NCBI GenBank assembly: GCA_040217575.1
Contig: JAVJPW010000006.1
Coordinates: 1,469,215 to 1,533,214 of the forward strand
DNA length: 64,000 nucleotides
Direction of reading: 5' to 3'
Source of the DNA: Pacificispira sp040217575
GTDB taxonomy: Bacteria > Pseudomonadota > Alphaproteobacteria > UBA8366 > Aestuariispiraceae
A program made the translations under genes and the position numbers. Of this stretch, positions 1-8,694 are shown piece after piece. Numbering within the stretch: the first letter of the stretch is position 1; each line of letters starts with the position of its first letter. The notes under the pieces are model-generated. The model was not told the origin of the DNA. It worked only from the letters and a program-made list of their open reading frames with translations, and made no database searches.

Positions 1-1
1 A

Positions 2-259
2 CCGACCCTGTCGGACGACCCCGGTCGCCAACCGGAAGCCCTGATGGCGTCCCTCAACCTGTATTATGATGAGATTAAGGAACATGACTCGGATCATGTT
101 CTGGGCGTTGTGTTGCAGCAGATTGATGACCCGGCCTTGCGGCAGGAAGTTTTTGTCATGCTGGTGCGTGTCGCGATTTCCGACAAGCAACTGCACCGTG
201 ACGAGAACACGTTGCTGCGGCAAATCGGTGAAGCGTGGGGACTGCAGTTCGACAGCTAG
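2..259 (+). CDS. TerB-like domain protein, 5'-truncated by window edge
   Basis: The reading frame is open from the first bases to TAG at 257-259, so this is the C-terminal part (about 85 residues) of a gene that begins outside the window. The visible part is a helical, acidic stretch (IDDPALRQEVFVMLVRVAIS, then DKQLHRDENTLLRQIGEAWG) that resembles the end of TerB/DjlA-like helical domains. In those domains a conserved D..L...E..LL.. pattern closes the bundle. Function cannot be given from this fragment. TerB-like domains occur in tellurite resistance and in many membrane-stress proteins. The gene converges on plsY; their stop codons overlap by two bases. Confidence 0.6.
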   Translation, partial: PTLSDDPGRQPEALMASLNLYYDEIKEHDSDHVLGVVLQQIDDPALRQEVFVMLVRVAISDKQLHRDENTLLRQIGEAWGLQFDS

Positions 260-939
260 CCCGCGGCGTCCGATTCAGTCGGCCCCGTATCCTTCTTGCG
301 CCCGATTTTCGGTTCCTCGCCGCGCATAAGGCGCCGAATATTCGCGGAGTGGCGGACCCATACCAGGACAGCCAGAATTAGCGATGCTACGATTATTGTC
401 CGTGCAACGGTGTCCGGAAGCAGCATGTAGGCCGTCACCGGGGCCAGGGCGACTGCGATCAGGGCCGACAGCGACGAATAGCGTGTGATAACCGCCACCA
501 GAAGCCAGATTGCACAGGCGGCCAGGCCTACCGGCCAGGAAAGGGCAATCAGCGTGCCCAGGGTGGTCGCGACCCCCTTGCCGCCGCGAAACTTCAGCCA
601 GACAGGAAAGTTATGGCCGACAACCGCTGCAACCCCTGCCATTGCCGAAAGGACACGTGCGTCGGCCGCGGCTGCGCTGTCCGTCCCTGACGCGGAAAGC
701 ATGGCCACGATCAGCGGTGCTAGCAGGACCGCGATGGCACCCTTGCCGCTGTCCAGCACCAGGACCGCCGCCGCCAGCGGCTTGTTTCCCGTACGCAGGA
801 CATTCGTTGCCCCGATATTTCCGGAACCGACACTGCGGATATCACCCAGGCCCGCCAGCCGCGTGAGAACAAGGCCGAACGGAATGCTGCCCAAAAGGTA
901 CCCGATGCCAATCGCAAGGGCGATCCAGACCGGCGGCAT
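256..939 (-). CDS. plsY: Glycerol-3-phosphate acyltransferase PlsY
   Basis: Integral membrane enzyme that transfers the acyl group of acyl-phosphate to glycerol-3-phosphate, the first step of phospholipid synthesis in most bacteria. The 227 residues show the three PlsY motifs: SVGSGNIGATNVLR near residues 36-49, GHNFPVWLKFRGGKGVAT near 108-125, and a C-terminal LMRGEEPKIG. Hydrophobic segments fit five or more membrane helices. The length is slightly above the usual 200 or so because of a variable loop near residues 83-95 and a charged tail. The ATG at 939-937 lies just 3 bases beyond the pyrC stop, so it is probably translated from a pyrB-pyrC-plsY message. Confidence 0.95.
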   Translation of the reverse strand: MPPVWIALAIGIGYLLGSIPFGLVLTRLAGLGDIRSVGSGNIGATNVLRTGNKPLAAAVLVLDSGKGAIAVLLAPLIVAMLSASGTDSAAAADARVLSAMAGVAAVVGHNFPVWLKFRGGKGVATTLGTLIALSWPVGLAACAIWLLVAVITRYSSLSALIAVALAPVTAYMLLPDTVARTIIVASLILAVLVWVRHSANIRRLMRGEEPKIGRKKDTGPTESDAAG

Positions 940-942
940 CGC

Positions 943-2235
943 CTAAAGCTCGGAATGAAGGTGGCGACCATCGACGATGGTGCACACCGCCTTGCCCTGA
1001 ACGGGGCGTCCGCCGAATGCCGAGTTCTTCGACTTGGAATGAAGCGCGTCCTCGTCAATCTTCCACGGGCGGTCGAGGTCGAACAGAACCAGATCCGCCG
1101 GTGCCCCGCGTTTCAGCCTGCCGCCCTGAAGCCGATATCGGTCCGCCGGCTTGCATGTTACCAGCGCCAGCACATCAAGCAGGGGCATATGGCCGTTGTG
1201 ATGCAGGCTCAAGACCATCGGTAGCAGGGTTTCCAGACCGGCCACACCGAATGCCGCCTCGTCAAACGGAAGCCGTTTCGAATCCTGATCGTGCGGCGCG
1301 TGGTCTGAAGCAACGATATCGATGGTCCCGTCCGCCATTCCCGCGACCACAGCCTGACGGTCTTCTTCCGTGCGAAGTGGCGGGGAGACTTTGGCAAAGG
1401 TACGGTAGTCCCCGATCGCCAGTTCGTTCAGTGCGAAATAATGCGGTGCGGTATCGCAGGTTACGTCCAGCCCGGATGCCTTGGCACGGCGAATGGCGTC
1501 GATCCCTGCCGCTGTCGTGACATGGGCGAAATGCAACCGTCCGCCAGTCGCTTCCAGTAGGCGAAGGTCGCGTTCGATCATGATCAGTTCCGCAATTGCG
1601 GGAATTCCGGAAAGGCCCAGCTTGGAAGCAAGCTCTCCGCTGTTCATGACGCCGCCCGCGGCCAGCATCGGTTCTTCCGGGTGCTGTACGATTAAAGCAT
1701 CGAACGCCTGTGCATAGCTGAGTGCGCGTCGCATGACCTTGGCGTTACAGGTCGCCGTTTCACCATCGGTGAAGGCAACCGCGCCAGCTTCGGACAACAG
1801 GCCGATCTCGCTGATTTCCTGTCCCTTCAGGCCTTTGGTCAGGGCACCGTAGCAGAAGATTTTCGTGCCCTTCAATTCCCGCCCGCGACGGGCTACGAAT
1901 TCCAGGACCGAAACATCGTCGATTGCCGGCGTCGTGTTCGGCAACTGCACCAGCGTAGTGATCCCGCCGTGGGATGCGGCCTGGCTGGCGCTTTCGATCG
2001 TTTCCTTGTGTTCTTCGCCTGGTTCGCGCAACTGGACGCGGGTGTCGATCAGACCGGGACACAGACATTTGCCGGAACAATCGAACTGCCGGTCGACGGA
2101 CGGGGCACCGTTCTTGAACAGATGCGCGCCGAAGTCGGCGATGCGCCCGTCTTCCACCAGAAGGGCACCTACCTCATCCAGCCCGGAAGCCGGGTCCAGA
2201 AGCCGTGCGTTCAGATAGGCGGTCCGATCGGTCAT
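943..2235 (-). CDS. pyrC: Dihydroorotase-like protein PyrC (PyrC'/PyrX type), metal-binding HxH missing
   Basis: A 430-residue member of the class I dihydroorotase/amidohydrolase family. The family cyclises carbamoyl-aspartate to dihydroorotate in pyrimidine synthesis. I chose the ATG at 2235-2233 because it follows the pyrB TAG (2240-2238) by two bases; a longer frame would overlap pyrB. The usual strand-1 motif DxHxHLREPG reads D-T-R-V-Q-L-REPG (residues 64-73), so both first metal-ligand histidines are replaced (R66, Q68). Later family positions remain: a histidine in IVQHPEE, HFAHV, and ASDHAPH. In Pseudomonas the comparable PyrC' is inactive and acts as a scaffold for aspartate transcarbamoylase (established). 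I infer the same structural role here and an active dihydroorotase elsewhere. Confidence 0.85.
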   Translation of the reverse strand: MTDRTAYLNARLLDPASGLDEVGALLVEDGRIADFGAHLFKNGAPSVDRQFDCSGKCLCPGLIDTRVQLREPGEEHKETIESASQAASHGGITTLVQLPNTTPAIDDVSVLEFVARRGRELKGTKIFCYGALTKGLKGQEISEIGLLSEAGAVAFTDGETATCNAKVMRRALSYAQAFDALIVQHPEEPMLAAGGVMNSGELASKLGLSGIPAIAELIMIERDLRLLEATGGRLHFAHVTTAAGIDAIRRAKASGLDVTCDTAPHYFALNELAIGDYRTFAKVSPPLRTEEDRQAVVAGMADGTIDIVASDHAPHDQDSKRLPFDEAAFGVAGLETLLPMVLSLHHNGHMPLLDVLALVTCKPADRYRLQGGRLKRGAPADLVLFDLDRPWKIDEDALHSKSKNSAFGGRPVQGKAVCTIVDGRHLHSEL

Positions 2236-2237
2236 CG

Positions 2238-3194
2238 CTATGCCACCCCGTTTCGAAGCGGCTGGGTCAGGATATCCAGGCATGCCATCCGGACCGCGAC
2301 ACCCATTTCGACCTGTTCGCGGATCAGGGACCGGTCGATGTCGTCCGCCAGATCGGAATCGATTTCGACGCCACGGTTCATGGGGCCCGGATGCATAACC
2401 AGTGCCGCGGGGTTCGCATAAGAAAGCTTTTCGCGGTCCAGGCCGAAAAATCGGAAATATTCGCGCACTGACGGAACGAACGCGCCCTGCATGCGTTCCA
2501 GTTGAAGGCGCAGCATCATGACGATGTCCACACCCTTCAGCCCCTCGCGCATGTCGGTGAAGACTTCGACGCCAAACCGGTCGGCCTTGGCGGGCAGCAG
2601 GGTAGGGGGCGCGATCAGACGGACCCGGGCCCCCATGATCTGCAACAGCTGAATGTTCGACCGGGCAACGCGGCTGTGGGCGATATCACCACAGATTGCG
2701 ACCGTAAGGCCGGCAATGGTGCCGATCCGGCGGCGGATGGTCAGCGCGTCCAGAAGTGCCTGCGTCGGGTGTTCATGGCGACCGTCCCCCGCATTGATTA
2801 CCGCGCCATCAACCTTTTCCGACAGAAGCTGCACCGCGCCGGAATTGCCGTGACGCACCACCAGGACATCCGGATGCATCGCGTTCAGCGTCATCGCCGT
2901 GTCGATCAGGGTTTCCCCCTTTTTGATCGAACTGGCGGCTACCGTCATATTGATCACATCAGCGCCCAGGCGCTTTGCGGCGGCTTCGAAAGAGGTCCGC
3001 GTGCGTGTCGAATTTTCAAAGAAAAGATTGATGACCGTCAGGCCCTTCAGGGTCTCTGACTTTTTGTCCACCCGGCGGGACTGTTCGACATAGGTGTCTG
3101 AAAGATCGAGGATGGCGCCAATATCAATAGGGGAAAGTCCTTCAATGCCAAGAAGATGGCGCTGTGAGAAGGATGTTTCATTCGCCTTTGTCAT
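2238..3194 (-). CDS. pyrB: Aspartate carbamoyltransferase catalytic subunit
   Basis: Condenses carbamoyl phosphate with aspartate, the committed step of pyrimidine synthesis. The 318 residues match the family length. Carbamoyl-phosphate binding residues appear as FFENSTRTRTSFE (STRTR at 62-66), followed by HPTQALLDALTI and the PGPMNRGVEI motif near the C terminus. An in-frame extension to 3395 exists, but its 67 extra residues are unlike the family, so I take the ATG at 3194-3192 (MTKANETSF). It is directly followed by the metal-site-deficient PyrC, which suggests the two form a PyrB/PyrC' complex as in pseudomonads (inference). Confidence 0.95.
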   Translation of the reverse strand: MTKANETSFSQRHLLGIEGLSPIDIGAILDLSDTYVEQSRRVDKKSETLKGLTVINLFFENSTRTRTSFEAAAKRLGADVINMTVAASSIKKGETLIDTAMTLNAMHPDVLVVRHGNSGAVQLLSEKVDGAVINAGDGRHEHPTQALLDALTIRRRIGTIAGLTVAICGDIAHSRVARSNIQLLQIMGARVRLIAPPTLLPAKADRFGVEVFTDMREGLKGVDIVMMLRLQLERMQGAFVPSVREYFRFFGLDREKLSYANPAALVMHPGPMNRGVEIDSDLADDIDRSLIREQVEMGVAVRMACLDILTQPLRNGVA

Positions 3195-3352
3195 CGGCGC
3201 GGCACTATAGGTATTTGCCGGGCCAGCGCAAGCCTTCTTCACGGAGTTGTCGATTGCGGGGGTCGACGTTGATCGTGCGATCTGGCTTGTATGTCTGCGG
3301 TCGGCGCCGGGTGGCGCCGAAGCACGGTATATTGATAAGGTGAACAATCGTA

Positions 3353-3853
3353 ATGACCCTGACAATCCGGAATGTAACCGAGGCGGACAAGGCATGGATG
3401 CACGCGTTGAACGTCGACTGTCTGCCGGCGGTGAACGACCTGTCGGAAGACAGGCTTTGGGCGCTCGTGGCGCGTACCTACGCGACCAGGGTGGCGCTGC
3501 TGGACGGTGTGCCGATGGGGGTTGCCACGCTTCTGGCGCCGGGCATCGACCATGACAGTATGAATTACCAATGGTTCGACAGACGCATGGACGATTTTCT
3601 GTACCTGGACCGCATCATGGTGTCCGCCCGGGCCAGAGGGAAGGGGATAGGCCAGGCGCTGTACCAGGACGTATTCCAGATTGCCGCCCGGGAGCCAGCC
3701 GCCGCCGCCGTCACCTGCGAGGTCAACCTGCGTCCCTTCAATGGCGGTTCGATCCGGTTTCACGCGAATCTTGGCTTCTTCGTTGTTGGCGAACAGGAAA
3801 CCGAAGGGGGCAAGAAGGCGGTGACCCTTTTGCGTCGTTCGGTAATGGATTAA
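3353..3853 (+). CDS. GNAT family N-acetyltransferase
   Basis: A 166-residue acetyltransferase of the GNAT fold, which moves an acetyl group from acetyl-CoA to an amine. The CoA-binding motif A is clear: LDRIMVSARARGKGIGQALY, with the R-x-x-G-x-G/A core at residues 94-100. It is followed by the EVN.RP.N..S..FH..LGF pattern typical of motif B. Substrate unknown. It is divergent from pyrB, with 158 bp between the two start codons, and leads a short plus-strand run with the DinB-like and methyltransferase genes. Confidence 0.85.
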   Translation: MTLTIRNVTEADKAWMHALNVDCLPAVNDLSEDRLWALVARTYATRVALLDGVPMGVATLLAPGIDHDSMNYQWFDRRMDDFLYLDRIMVSARARGKGIGQALYQDVFQIAAREPAAAAVTCEVNLRPFNGGSIRFHANLGFFVVGEQETEGGKKAVTLLRRSVMD

Positions 3854-3873
3854 CGGACCGGAAGGGGACGGCG

Positions 3874-4386
3874 ATGATTACGAATGGCTATCTGACTGAA
3901 ATGTCCGCTTTCAATCGCTGGCAGAATGATACGGTTTATGGGCTGTGCGATGAAATCGGGGAGGAAGAGCGGCTATTGGATCGGGGCATGTTCTTTCGTT
4001 CCATCCACCGGACGCTGGACCATATCTGCATGGTACACCGTGCGCTGGTAACTTACCTGGAAGACGGCGTGCCGCCGAAAGGCGGGTATGGCGATATTGT
4101 CTGGCCGGATTGGGATGAACTGAAGGCGGTCCGCCTGTCGCAAGATACGCAGATGGAAATGGCGGCGGGTCGTTGGCAGGCAGAATGGCTGGCCGAAGTC
4201 GTGGAGATCAACAGCCCGCGAATGCCCGAACCGCGCATGATGCCGCGCTGGGTGCTGGCTGTTCAGATTTTCAATCATCAGACCCATCATCGCAGCCAGG
4301 TGACGTCCGCCCTTCACGCCATGGGAATTGACTATGGGACGACCGATATCCCCTTCAGGCCGGGTTCCGGTTATTTCGTGGATTGA
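3874..4386 (+). CDS. DinB family protein
   Basis: A 170-residue four-helix-bundle protein of the DinB/YfiT superfamily. Start at the ATG at 3874, preceded by the ribosome binding site GGAAGGGG; the frame is open further upstream but overlaps the GNAT gene. Likely metal-ligand histidines are visible: H50 in RTLDHI, and H135 and H139 in NHQTHHRSQ, the usual three-histidine arrangement. Family members include thiol-dependent S-transferases and damage-inducible proteins of unknown activity, so no reaction can be assigned. It lies 20 bp after the GNAT gene and 9 bp before the methyltransferase, so the three are probably co-transcribed. Confidence 0.8.
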   Translation: MITNGYLTEMSAFNRWQNDTVYGLCDEIGEEERLLDRGMFFRSIHRTLDHICMVHRALVTYLEDGVPPKGGYGDIVWPDWDELKAVRLSQDTQMEMAAGRWQAEWLAEVVEINSPRMPEPRMMPRWVLAVQIFNHQTHHRSQVTSALHAMGIDYGTTDIPFRPGSGYFVD

Positions 4387-4395
4387 GAGGATGCC

Positions 4396-5217
4396 ATGAG
4401 CAAGGAGAGAACCCACCGTTGGAGTGAGGGTGGCATCTTCGACAAGATACTGAAGGCTATGGAAGCTGAAGGGTTGGATCCGTCGACCGTTACGGTCGAG
4501 GATCTGGCGCCGCTTGACCATTTTCATGCGCGGGGATTTCCCGCGACCGTCGAACTGGGCGATGCCATGCCGGTTCTGGCCGACCATCATTTGCTTGATA
4601 TCGGTTGCGGTATCGGCGGTCCTGCCCGGTATTTTGCGAAAAGGTTCGGATGCCGGGTGACCGGAATAGACATTACACAGGATTTCGTGGACGCCGCCCG
4701 CCGGTTGACCCGGATGGTCGGTCTGGAAGACAAGGTTGACTTAAGGCTGGGCGATGCAAACCGGTTGGAATTTCCGGATGGAATGTTCGATGGCGCCTAT
4801 GCACAGCATGTGACAATGAACATTCCGGATCGCATGGCATTTTTCACGGAAGTTTCCCGCGTTATCCGGTCGGGTGGTTTCTTTGCATTGAGTGAACACG
4901 GTCTTGGCCCGACGGGCGCGCCATATTTTCCGGTTCCCTGGTCGGAAGACGGGGCGGGATCCCATCTTGTCAAACCGGATGCAACGGTTCGTTTTCTGGC
5001 CGATGCGGGATTTGCGGACATTCAGGTGGTTGCGACGGGTTCCAAATACCTTGCCGGGTATCGTCGTGCGATAGAGCTGGCAGAAGCCGGAAAACTGCCT
5101 TCCTTCGGTGTGCATATCCTGATGGGTGAGACTGCACCGGCCAAGACGCTTAACGCCGCCCGGAATATCGAAGAAGGGCGGACGCATCCCATTCAGATCA
5201 TGTGTGTGAAAGCTTAG
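4396..5217 (+). CDS. Class I SAM-dependent methyltransferase (glycine/sarcosine N-methyltransferase-like)
   Basis: A 273-residue methyltransferase. Motif I HLLDIGCGIGGPARYF (residues 65-80) binds S-adenosylmethionine, the acidic end of strand 2 is GIDIT, and a post-I/II pattern RLGDANRLEFPDGMFDGAYAQHV follows. The layout, including an N-terminal segment of about 60 residues (EDLAPLDHFHARGFPAT), resembles sarcosine/dimethylglycine N-methyltransferases and the UbiE/Coq5-like clade. The substrate cannot be fixed from sequence. An osmolyte (betaine) role is possible but unsupported by neighbours. It is the last gene of the GNAT-DinB-methyltransferase run. Confidence 0.8.
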   Translation: MSKERTHRWSEGGIFDKILKAMEAEGLDPSTVTVEDLAPLDHFHARGFPATVELGDAMPVLADHHLLDIGCGIGGPARYFAKRFGCRVTGIDITQDFVDAARRLTRMVGLEDKVDLRLGDANRLEFPDGMFDGAYAQHVTMNIPDRMAFFTEVSRVIRSGGFFALSEHGLGPTGAPYFPVPWSEDGAGSHLVKPDATVRFLADAGFADIQVVATGSKYLAGYRRAIELAEAGKLPSFGVHILMGETAPAKTLNAARNIEEGRTHPIQIMCVKA

Positions 5218-5383
5218 GCGGCTTCGGGGTGCCAATATGTTGGCGATCCTGATTTTGTATTGATATTAAGAATGAGTCGCATATATATTCTTCGGGCCGA
5301 TAGATGGCTTTCGGGGAACGGGTAAACTTGTGGCACCCGACCCCCTCAGACGGCAACGCGATCAATTCCGATGGCGGAGAGAG

Positions 5384-5623
5384 ATGATGAAACGAGCGAC
5401 CCTGAAAACCGCAAGTTACGCGATCATGCACCTTAGTGTCGCGATCGCCGTGGCCTATATCCTGACCGGGGACATTGCTATCGCGTTGAGTGTCGGAATA
5501 ATCGAACCAATGGTACAGACCGTCGCTTATTCCGCCCATGAATCGATCTGGGAACGATGGGACCGTTATTCGCGGGCGCTCGCCGCACTGTTCGGGTTCA
5601 GGACGCCAGGGCGCAGTATGTAA
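5384..5623 (+). CDS. DUF2061 small membrane protein
   Basis: A 79-residue protein beginning at ATG 5384 (a second ATG at 5387), just after a GGAGAGAG ribosome binding site. The sequence KRATLKTASYAIMHLSVAIAVAYILTGD is the DUF2061 signature, with two membrane segments and the conserved VGIIEPMVQTVAYSAHESIWER. Function unknown; homologues are inner-membrane proteins, sometimes next to cysteine biosynthesis genes. The last 26 bases overlap the 3' end of the convergent membrane-protein gene. Confidence 0.8.
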   Translation: MMKRATLKTASYAIMHLSVAIAVAYILTGDIAIALSVGIIEPMVQTVAYSAHESIWERWDRYSRALAALFGFRTPGRSM

Positions 5624-6308
5624 CAGAACAGGCCACAGCCCCGACCGCGGAAAGCACGGCGTCGATTGCAACCGCCGCGATCTGCGCCGGCAGTATCCCG
5701 AATGGCAGAAAAATCGAAGAGACCAGCGCGGAAACCAGGAACGTCACAACCATCAAAACGAATATCAGACCGAAAATCATCAGGCGATGACCCCGTGTTA
5801 GTTCAATGCTGCGCCCCAGGGACCGCATGACGCCCACACGTTCGATAATGAGCACCGGCGGCGCGACATACCAAAGGACGATCAAAATGACCGCTGGAAT
5901 CACCAGAAACATACCGGCCAAAAACACGCCAAGCCCGGCGACGACACCCAGAAGCAAAATTTCAGGCATGCGCCGAACACTGACCGCGATGCATTCGCCG
6001 ACCGTAACCGGCGTACCCGCCAGAAAGGCCGCTGTGCCATGCGAAATGGCGCTTAGGGCCACAAGATAGGGGACAATCGCGATCAGCAGCAGACTTGCCG
6101 TGCCGACAATAGGGCCGCCCGGAAGCGCCGCCAGATTGCCGGCCCCGGATGTTGCTTCGACCAGGACATGGTCCAGCCCCATCGCCAACATCAGCAGTTT
6201 GGTGACGACCGCCATGAGGCCCGTGAACAACAGGAAAGCGGACGCGTTGGCGCGAAGGACCGAAACGGTCATTCGAAAGATCTGACCGATATCGGTCTTG
6301 CTGGACAT
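5598..6308 (-). CDS. Multi-pass membrane protein (GPDPase membrane-domain/YciC-like)
   Basis: A 236-residue protein with about six hydrophobic segments and an N-terminal amphipathic part (SSKTDIGQIFRMTVSVLRAN). The core (VAPPVLIIERVGVMRSLGRS, then ELTRGHRLMIFGLIF) is the pattern of the YciC/glycerophosphoryl-diester-phosphodiesterase membrane-domain superfamily: a conserved E...G...L.RS..L..G..... I use the ATG at 6308-6306; the frame extends to 6407 but those residues look non-membrane and unrelated. Role unknown, possibly envelope maintenance. It converges on the DUF2061 gene with a 26-bp overlap. Confidence 0.7.
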   Translation of the reverse strand: MSSKTDIGQIFRMTVSVLRANASAFLLFTGLMAVVTKLLMLAMGLDHVLVEATSGAGNLAALPGGPIVGTASLLLIAIVPYLVALSAISHGTAAFLAGTPVTVGECIAVSVRRMPEILLLGVVAGLGVFLAGMFLVIPAVILIVLWYVAPPVLIIERVGVMRSLGRSIELTRGHRLMIFGLIFVLMVVTFLVSALVSSIFLPFGILPAQIAAVAIDAVLSAVGAVACSVTYCALAS

Positions 6309-6477
6309 AACGGCACCACCCCGGTTTGGACACATCGTATATGGACAATCACAATAAGCCTGACAAGCCGATGTGGTGACCCGAGGTATTGTTGGAGACA
6401 GTCGCAACGCACTTTCATATTACGGATGAAACTGCTACTTTTCCGATAGTTGCCGGGGAAGGTTGGGGAGGTCAGTC

Positions 6478-7587
6478 ATGTCATCCATGGTTTCGGACAA
6501 TGCCAGTCCGACGGTCGTACATCCGTTTTCCTTTGACGGAAACGGCGTTGAATATTTCCTGATCTGCCTCAGGACATTTCTGCTCGCGATCATTACGCTG
6601 GGAATTTACGATGCTTGGGGCACGGTTGAACGGCGCCGCTATTTCTGGGGTAATACCAAAGTCGCCGGGCATGGCTTCGACTATCACGCACGACCTGTGC
6701 AGATTCTTGTCGGACGGTTGATCATCATCGGCATATTGATTGCCATTCAATTGATAGGCGCATTCTTCCCGCTTTTCAGTCTCATTTTTCCAATTGCATT
6801 CATCGTCCTTCTTCCCTGGATCTATAACCGGGTTCTGGAATTTCAGCTTGGAAACACAAGCTATCGGAACATTCGTTTTCGCTTCGCCGGAAGCTATTGG
6901 CACGCCTTCTTGCTGATTATCGTCATGCCTGTTTTTGTCCTACCTTTGTCACTGGGACTGTTGTATCCGCTTTATGCCAAACTGCTTCGGGAATATACGA
7001 TCAATCAGACCTTTTTCGGTCGTTCCAGCTTTTTCGTCAGCATTCCGGTTGGACCCTTGTTCAAGGTCTTTGCACTGGCGGTTGTCGTGTTCATGCTGCC
7101 GTTTTTTGCGATTGTCGGCTATGGGATCTACGAGTTCGTGACCCTTGCGATGGAAGTCGGAAAATCCGGGGGCGGGGCCAGCGGCGAAATACAGCAACGT
7201 GTTGCTTCCATGGGGCCCTATTTCGCCGGCTTTTATGTGGCGGCCATCATCGGATTCCTGATTTTTGCGACGGTCTTTAATACCGTCTTACGCAATGTTG
7301 CCGTCAGCGCGACTGTGGTCGAGGGTGGCCACACGTTTGGAAGCGACGTCCCCGTAATGGGATACCTGTGGCGTGTACTTTCGCGTGGCTTCCTGGCAAC
7401 GGTCAGCATCGGGCTTTTGCTTCCATGGGCCCGGGTCGACCTGCATCGTTATCTGATGGGCCATACCACCTTGCATGCAAAGGGTGACCTGGACCGGTTC
7501 ATCGGTGAAGGTGAAAATGCCGGCGGTGCGGCTGCGGCGGAATATGGCATAATGGATGGCATAGCAGACGGCGCCATCGGCATCTGA
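6478..7587 (+). CDS. DUF898 family membrane protein (YjgN-like)
   Basis: A 369-residue membrane protein. The opening HPFSFDGNGVEYFLICLRTF, then TLGIYDAWGTVERRRYFWGNT, and the repeated RY..FGRSSF-like segments define DUF898 (YjgN). About eight hydrophobic stretches are visible. The ATG at 6478 has a GGGGAGG ribosome binding site 7 bases upstream. An in-frame TTG at 6463 would place that site inside the gene. It is followed after 10 bp by an M48 peptidase, a pairing seen in other proteobacteria, which suggests the two act together in envelope quality control (inference). Confidence 0.85.
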   Translation: MSSMVSDNASPTVVHPFSFDGNGVEYFLICLRTFLLAIITLGIYDAWGTVERRRYFWGNTKVAGHGFDYHARPVQILVGRLIIIGILIAIQLIGAFFPLFSLIFPIAFIVLLPWIYNRVLEFQLGNTSYRNIRFRFAGSYWHAFLLIIVMPVFVLPLSLGLLYPLYAKLLREYTINQTFFGRSSFFVSIPVGPLFKVFALAVVVFMLPFFAIVGYGIYEFVTLAMEVGKSGGGASGEIQQRVASMGPYFAGFYVAAIIGFLIFATVFNTVLRNVAVSATVVEGGHTFGSDVPVMGYLWRVLSRGFLATVSIGLLLPWARVDLHRYLMGHTTLHAKGDLDRFIGEGENAGGAAAAEYGIMDGIADGAIGI

Positions 7588-7597
7588 CGGGAAGGGC

Positions 7598-8623
7598 ATG
7601 CAGGATTTATCCGTATCCGGCCGGTACTTCGCACCCCGGACCAGCCGGTTTGAACTGGTCACATTTCATTTGGACGGGGCTGGTTTCCGGGTTCTGGCGC
7701 GCGACGAATCCGTCCTGGAATCCGGTCCTCTGGATACGATTCACCTTACCGCTGATGTTGCGGGCCTGCCATGCAAGGCGGAACTCCGGAGCGGGGGTCT
7801 TTTCGAAACCGATGATCATGCCGCCTTTCGGAAGGTATTCGGGCCTGAGGGGGCGGATCTGATTACAAGCCGTTGGCAGGGCAATATCAGCTGTAAGCGT
7901 TGGGCGATCCTCTTCCTTCTCAGCCTCGCGGTGCCGCCGACAGCATGGTTCGGATATCCCTATCTGGCGGACTCCGTCGCGCGAAGTCTGCCGCAAAGTG
8001 TCGACCGCGCACTGGGCCGGTCGGTCATGGAACAATTGGACGGAACCGTGTTCAGACCGACGTCCCTGTCGACGGTACGACGACAGGAAATTTCGGACAT
8101 ATTTGACGAAATGGTGGTGGCTTCCGAAACCCCGCCCGACAGTGTGCGCCTGGCTTTTCGGGCGTCGGTTCCGTTTGGCGCGAATGCGCTTGCCTTCCCT
8201 GACGGGACGATTGTCCTGATGGACGAACTTGTGCGTCTTTCGGAACATAACGACGAAATTGCGGCTGTCCTGGCCCACGAAATCGCCCATGTGAGCGAGC
8301 GCCATGCATTGCGGCGTATCGCAAGGGCGGCCGGTATTTCAGTGCTTGTTACCGTGGTGATCGGCGATACCTCTTCGATATTGGAAGAGGTGGCCGCCGT
8401 CGGCGCCGGCCTTTGGGAGCTATCCTATTCCCGAGAGTTCGAACTGGAGGCCGACCGCGTTGCGGCTGATGTCATGGACCGGACGGGGCGGGATCCCGAA
8501 CGGCTTATCGACCTGCTGCAACGGATTAACGCCGAATGTGGGGAGGCGTGCGACGAAACCAGCCTGTTTTCGACCCATCCGGGCATGCGGGACCGTCTGG
8601 AGGCGCTGGACGGATCGCGATAG
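7598..8623 (+). CDS. M48 family metallopeptidase, membrane-anchored
   Basis: A 341-residue zinc protease. The catalytic motif HEIAH is at residues 227-231 and the third zinc ligand is E284 in FELEADRVA. One membrane helix is near residues 103-120 (AILFLLSLAVPPTAWFGY). The first 95 residues form a soluble domain of unknown type, and the C-terminal half is probably periplasmic. The BepA/LoiP-type M48 proteins degrade misfolded outer-membrane proteins, a reasonable but unproven role here. Two cysteines near residues 325-329 could form a disulfide. It is coupled to the upstream DUF898 gene. Confidence 0.88.
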   Translation: MQDLSVSGRYFAPRTSRFELVTFHLDGAGFRVLARDESVLESGPLDTIHLTADVAGLPCKAELRSGGLFETDDHAAFRKVFGPEGADLITSRWQGNISCKRWAILFLLSLAVPPTAWFGYPYLADSVARSLPQSVDRALGRSVMEQLDGTVFRPTSLSTVRRQEISDIFDEMVVASETPPDSVRLAFRASVPFGANALAFPDGTIVLMDELVRLSEHNDEIAAVLAHEIAHVSERHALRRIARAAGISVLVTVVIGDTSSILEEVAAVGAGLWELSYSREFELEADRVAADVMDRTGRDPERLIDLLQRINAECGEACDETSLFSTHPGMRDRLEALDGSR

Positions 8624-8694
8624 GCTTTTCCGGGCGGGGGGATCGGTGTACTTCTCTTGCCACTCGGTTCCAGAAATTCGAACAGGTGCTGGTC

